Origin: Trachelipus rathkii
Lineage: Eukaryota > Arthropoda > Malacostraca > Isopoda > Trachelipodidae
Direction: 5' to 3'
NCBI GenBank assembly: GCA_015478945.1
Contig: JABUQX010088820.1
Coordinates: forward strand, 27,501-37,500
Length of the DNA: 10,000 nucleotides
Below are positions 7,123 to 10,000 of this stretch, one piece after another (position 1 is the first letter of the stretch; every line of letters starts with the position of its first letter). A program made the translations under genes and the position numbers. The notes under the pieces were generated by a model. That model ran no database searches and was not told where the DNA came from. It worked only from the letters and a program-made list of their open reading frames with translations.

Positions 7123-7394
7123 CTAACAAGGTCATACAAAACGTAACTTATTCACAGTTTTTCAAATCGTGTCTCTAACATACAATGTTAATTTTTACAT
7201 TAACACGGTAATATTTAAAACAAAATTTTTACCCAATAACATTGGTTGTAATTACATACAGAGCACACCCGGGGGAAAAAGGTTAAAAATGGGCCCCCCC
7301 CTTTTTTAAAAACTAACAAAGTTTTAACATTATTATAAAAGCCAACATTAGCATTACCAGAACTAAAGAATATAATTTACAATGGGACAGACCT
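7123..7394 (+). repeat. Left arm of inverted duplication
   Basis: This segment of unit A matches the reverse complement of 9773-10000 much more closely than it matches its tandem neighbours. Shared private features include CGTAACTTATTCACA, GTGTCTCTAACAT, ACACGGTAATATTTA, CAGAGCA and CATTACCAGAACTAA, plus the end ACAGACCT (7387-7394). The arm is longer than its partner mainly because of an anomalous insert at about 7267-7312. Confidence 0.88.
7267..7312. other. Anomalous homopolymer block, probable assembly error
   Basis: A chain of runs (GGGGG, AAAAA, CCCCCCCC, TTTTTT, AAAAA) replaces about 18 bp that are normal satellite in the inverted partner. No other satellite copy has it. It looks like low-quality consensus, though a real insertion cannot be excluded. 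Confidence 0.6.
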
Positions 7395-7749
7395 GACACA
7401 TCTTAAGCAAGAATAAAACTGCTAACAATTAACAAAGGTCCAAACTTATCAACAGTAAAAGTAACTAATATAGCATACAAAAACGCATAGTCCCATTCAC
7501 ACTTTAATCAAACATATCTCCAACATGACAAAGTTTAATTTTACATTAACATAGTAACATTTACCAAAAAATTTATCATAACCTGAACCTAACCATCATA
7601 ATACCTAACGTGTAAAGACAAACAAAGTAAAATTTTACCCTCTGTAAAGCTAAAACTATGAATAACATACTTAACACACACACACACAACAACCAGACCA
7701 ATAAACAGAACAATAAAGGCGAACATACGAGGAACAAGTAAAAGCCCGA

Positions 7750-7765
7750 ATAGTTTGCAAACTAT
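7750..7765. repeat. 16-bp perfect palindrome
   Basis: ATAGTTTGCAAACTAT reads the same on both strands. It lies in the extra sub-block of unit A and has no visible counterpart in the other units. Confidence 0.85.
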
Positions 7766-7852
7766 ACAAAGTTTTTAATCCAAACATAACTGTAAACATA
7801 ACAAGTTTTATCCAAAAATAAAACATAAAAATAAGTTCTTAGAATAAAATAT

Positions 7853-8713
7853 CACAGTAATTGTAATAGTTTTACAGATTTTAAAAGCAGTAAAATCAGT
7901 AACATCAGTTCAAAATCAAACCACAACCCTCCCCACCCCACCGCACCAAGGCCTTTTAATCTATTGATTCTATTGTTCTGTCATATTTCGAGTATGCATT
8001 TCGACTAAACATAACACAAAAATAAGTTTTTTTGTATACTAACTGTCGAATATGCTAACGTAACAACGTTTTTTTACATTAATAAAGCTTAAATAGCATA
8101 TAACCTGAACTAAGAAATATAATGTACAACATATATCCTCACACACCATACGTACGACTAAACTACTAACATTAACAAGTTCCCAAACTTAACAACACTA
8201 AAGTACCTAGCAAAAGCGTACAAAAACGTAACCCCATTCACACTTTTTTCAAGCATAACTCTAACATGATATTGTTAATTTTACATTAACCCTATTGATT
8301 TACGTCGCATTACGAGTATCATTTCGGATAAACGTAGCAGCAAAAATGAGTTCTTTATATACTAACCAGCGAAACATAACCATGTTTTCACATTAATAAA
8401 GCTAACATAGCATCTATGAACTAAGAAAATAATGTACAGTGACAAACTTAACACAACTTAACACAACTTACGCACTAATAAATAGTTAACATTAACAAAG
8501 TCCACACTTAACACCAGTAAAGTTAACTACATTGCATACAACGTACCTATTCCTACTTTTCCAAGCATATTCTAACATATAACGTTAATTTTACATTGAC
8601 ACTAGTGATATTTAATCAACATTTATCATACCATGTCTAATTATATCAGACAGATATGTAAAACATAAACAAAGTTTATCCAACATAGCATAAAATAAGT
8701 TCTTTGAATCATA
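7853..8713 (+). repeat. Higher-order satellite unit B (861 bp)
   Basis: Starts at CACAGTAATTGTAATAG and is matched by the start of the next unit at 8714, an 861-bp period; the ATTTCGAGTAT landmark gives the same period (7980 to 8841). Order inside: GTAAAATCAG microrepeat and C-rich spacer (about 7890-7955), one short GATCTATT-like run, ATTTCGAG block (7980), CATTAATAAAGCT (8077), TGTTAATTTTACATTAAC (about 8273), then a second sub-unit beginning TTACGAGTATCATTTCG (8304) with CATTAATAAAGCT at 8391. The two sub-units are 314-324 bp apart, so the unit contains two basic monomers plus the satellite-like segment. Confidence 0.8.
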
Positions 8714-9650
8714 TCACAGTAAATTGTAAAAGTTTACCGAATTTAAAGCAGTAAAATCAGTACATCAGTAAAATCAAAACCATCAACCCCTCCCCACCCC
8801 TTCCACCAGGACCTTTTAATCTATTGATCTATTGATTAATGTCATATTTCGAGTATCATTTCGACTAAACCTAACACAAATCTAAACATAACAAAAAATA
8901 AGTTTTTTTTTTAATTGACATCGAATATAATGCTAACGTAAAATTTTTTTTACTTAATAAAGCTAACAAAACATAACCTGAACTAAGAAATATAATGTAC
9001 AAACGATAAACCTAACTCACACCTTACGCACGAATAACCTACTAACATTAACAAACTTCCGCACTTAAAACAACAGTAAAGTAACTAATACTTCATACAA
9101 AACGTAACCTTTTCCCACTTTTTTCAGGCATATCTCTAACATACCAATGTTAATTTTACAATAACATAGTAATATTTACCAAAAATTTAGCATAACCCGG
9201 TCTAAGCAGCATACGGAAACGAATAATGCTAACGTACCGAAATTTTACATCAACCTTCGTAATATTTAAGCAAAATTCTTCATCATAACCTCGTCTAAAT
9301 AGCATAATCCCCAACGAATAATTTCAAACATAACAAAAGTTTTAACCAAACATAACATAAAAAGTGCACTCGTCTCGAGTATAACATCATTTGAACTATG
9401 AATAAACGTAGACATTAGCAAAATTCTCGAGCAAACCTAACATTACTCAACAAAATCTTAACCTATACTCACGTTTCTAACACATCATCGTCAGTTAACA
9501 CAGTAATATCTTACAAAACTCACCATTTCTCTAACAAATCAGTGTTATTTTCACACAGTCACAGTAATATTTAACATAACGTACCTAACTTACGAATAAA
9601 CAGCTTTCATTAACCAGAGAGTAATCTAAAACAACAACATCACCTCCCGG
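8714..9650 (+). repeat. Higher-order satellite unit C, decaying toward its end
   Basis: Repeats the order of unit B: CACAGTAAATTGTAA (8714), C-rich spacer (about 8785-8812), CTATTGATCTATTGATTAATGTC, ATTTCGAGTATCATTTCG (8841), ACTTAATAAAGCT (8952), AACCTGAACTAAG, AATGTTAATTTTACAATAAC (about 9147). After about 9190 the copy becomes progressively harder to align, with short recurring pieces such as AGCATAA and GTAATAT, until the GC-rich hairpin cluster. Non-coding. Confidence 0.75.
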
Positions 9651-9775
9651 AGAATCCCAAGGGGGAATGCGCCCCATGAAAAAGAGTGTGAATCTGAGAG
9701 GGGGGATCACCGAGGGTGTAAGCGGGCCTTTGGGCCTCAGCCCCGAAGGGCTGAGCCTTACCCCTCCTTCGGAGG
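9650..9775. other. GC-rich hairpin cluster at the satellite orientation switch
   Basis: Abrupt change from AC-rich satellite to GC-rich sequence. It has two perfect hairpins: CTCAGCCC/GGGCTGAG (9736-9743 with 9748-9755, loop CGAA) and CCTCC/GGAGG (9763-9767 with 9771-9775, loop TTC, i.e. GAA on the opposite strand). Both contain the CCGAAGG core (reverse complement in the second) found in the hairpins at 4236-4289. The right arm of the second hairpin overlaps the start of the inverted satellite arm. Confidence 0.85.
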
Positions 9776-10000
9776 TCTGTCATTGTAAATTATATTCTTA
9801 GTTCTGGTAATGCTATGTTGGCTTTATTAATGTTAAAACTTTGTTACGTTAGCATACTTTCGTTGCTCTGTATGATAATTACACAATGTTATGGTAAAAA
9901 TTTTGTTAAATATTACCGTGTTAATGTAAAATTAACATTGTTATGTTAGAGACACGTTTGACAAGGTGTGAATAAGTTACGTTTTTGTATGAATTGTTAG
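9773..10000 (-). repeat. Right arm of inverted duplication (satellite in reverse orientation)
   Basis: The reverse complement aligns along its whole length with 7123-7394, including the boundary octamer ACAGACCT. All other satellite copies in the window run in the + direction, so orientation flips here. The arm continues to the window edge, so its true length is unknown. Confidence 0.88.

Larger units (their letters stand above)
6790..7852 (+). repeat. Higher-order satellite unit A (about 1,063 bp)
   Basis: Starts within the last short-satellite monomers and continues through ATTTCGAG (6913 region), CATTAATAAAGCT (7014), GTTAATTTTTACATTAAC (about 7185), a second diverged CATTA(T)TAAAAGC at about 7328, and a further GTTTAATTTTACATTAAC at about 7530. 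The internal spacing of about 314 bp defines the basic unit. It is longer than units B and C because it carries an extra sub-block and a (CA)n run at about 7674-7689. Confidence 0.7.

Noticed and set aside
9736..9780. Helitron 3' end (hairpin then CTRR)
   Set aside because: No CTRR is found at the expected distance with a T target base, and no TC 5' end can be paired with it.

Overview
This is a gene-poor, repeat-dominated stretch of a eukaryotic nuclear genome. Two decayed non-LTR retrotransposon reverse transcriptases, several hundred-base (TA)n tracts, a long T-rich belt and complex satellite DNA all point that way. The flavour of the reverse transcriptases and the abundance of (TA)n suggest an arthropod, most likely a decapod crustacean; that is inference and no marker gene proves it. 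I see no intact protein gene, tRNA, rRNA, CRISPR array or bacterial operon. Irregular homopolymers and frequent one-base indels between repeat copies suggest that part of the variation is long-read consensus noise.

Layout. 1-1952: decayed RTE-like element on the + strand (palm motifs FMDL and YADD still readable) running into a (TA)n tract. 1953-2550: two (TA)n tracts around a roughly 105-bp island. 2551-3363: 5'-truncated Jockey/CR1-like element with a readable C-terminus, a T-rich 3' UTR and a 22-A tail. 3454-3760: third (TA)n tract. 3761-4030: AT-rich, unassigned. 4030-4960: GC-richer block of perfect short hairpins, with two clear and one doubtful copy of a roughly 145-bp hairpin-bearing module, then a purine-rich tract. 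5050-5815: T-rich low-complexity belt. 5816-6910: satellite of about 8 monomers (133-152 bp), each holding two different 8-bp microrepeats. 6911-9650: diverged tandem array of roughly 315-325-bp units grouped into repeats of about 860-1065 bp, each containing one relative of the short satellite monomer. 9650-9775: second GC-rich hairpin cluster. 9773-10000: an inverted copy of the unit at 7123-7394.

How it fits together. The window holds no pathway. The satellites appear to be one family: the short satellite looks like a local amplification of one segment of the longer higher-order unit. The two hairpin clusters resemble each other through a shared CCGAAGG core, and the second lies exactly where the satellite changes orientation. 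That junction and the tandem hairpin modules are the items most worth following up.
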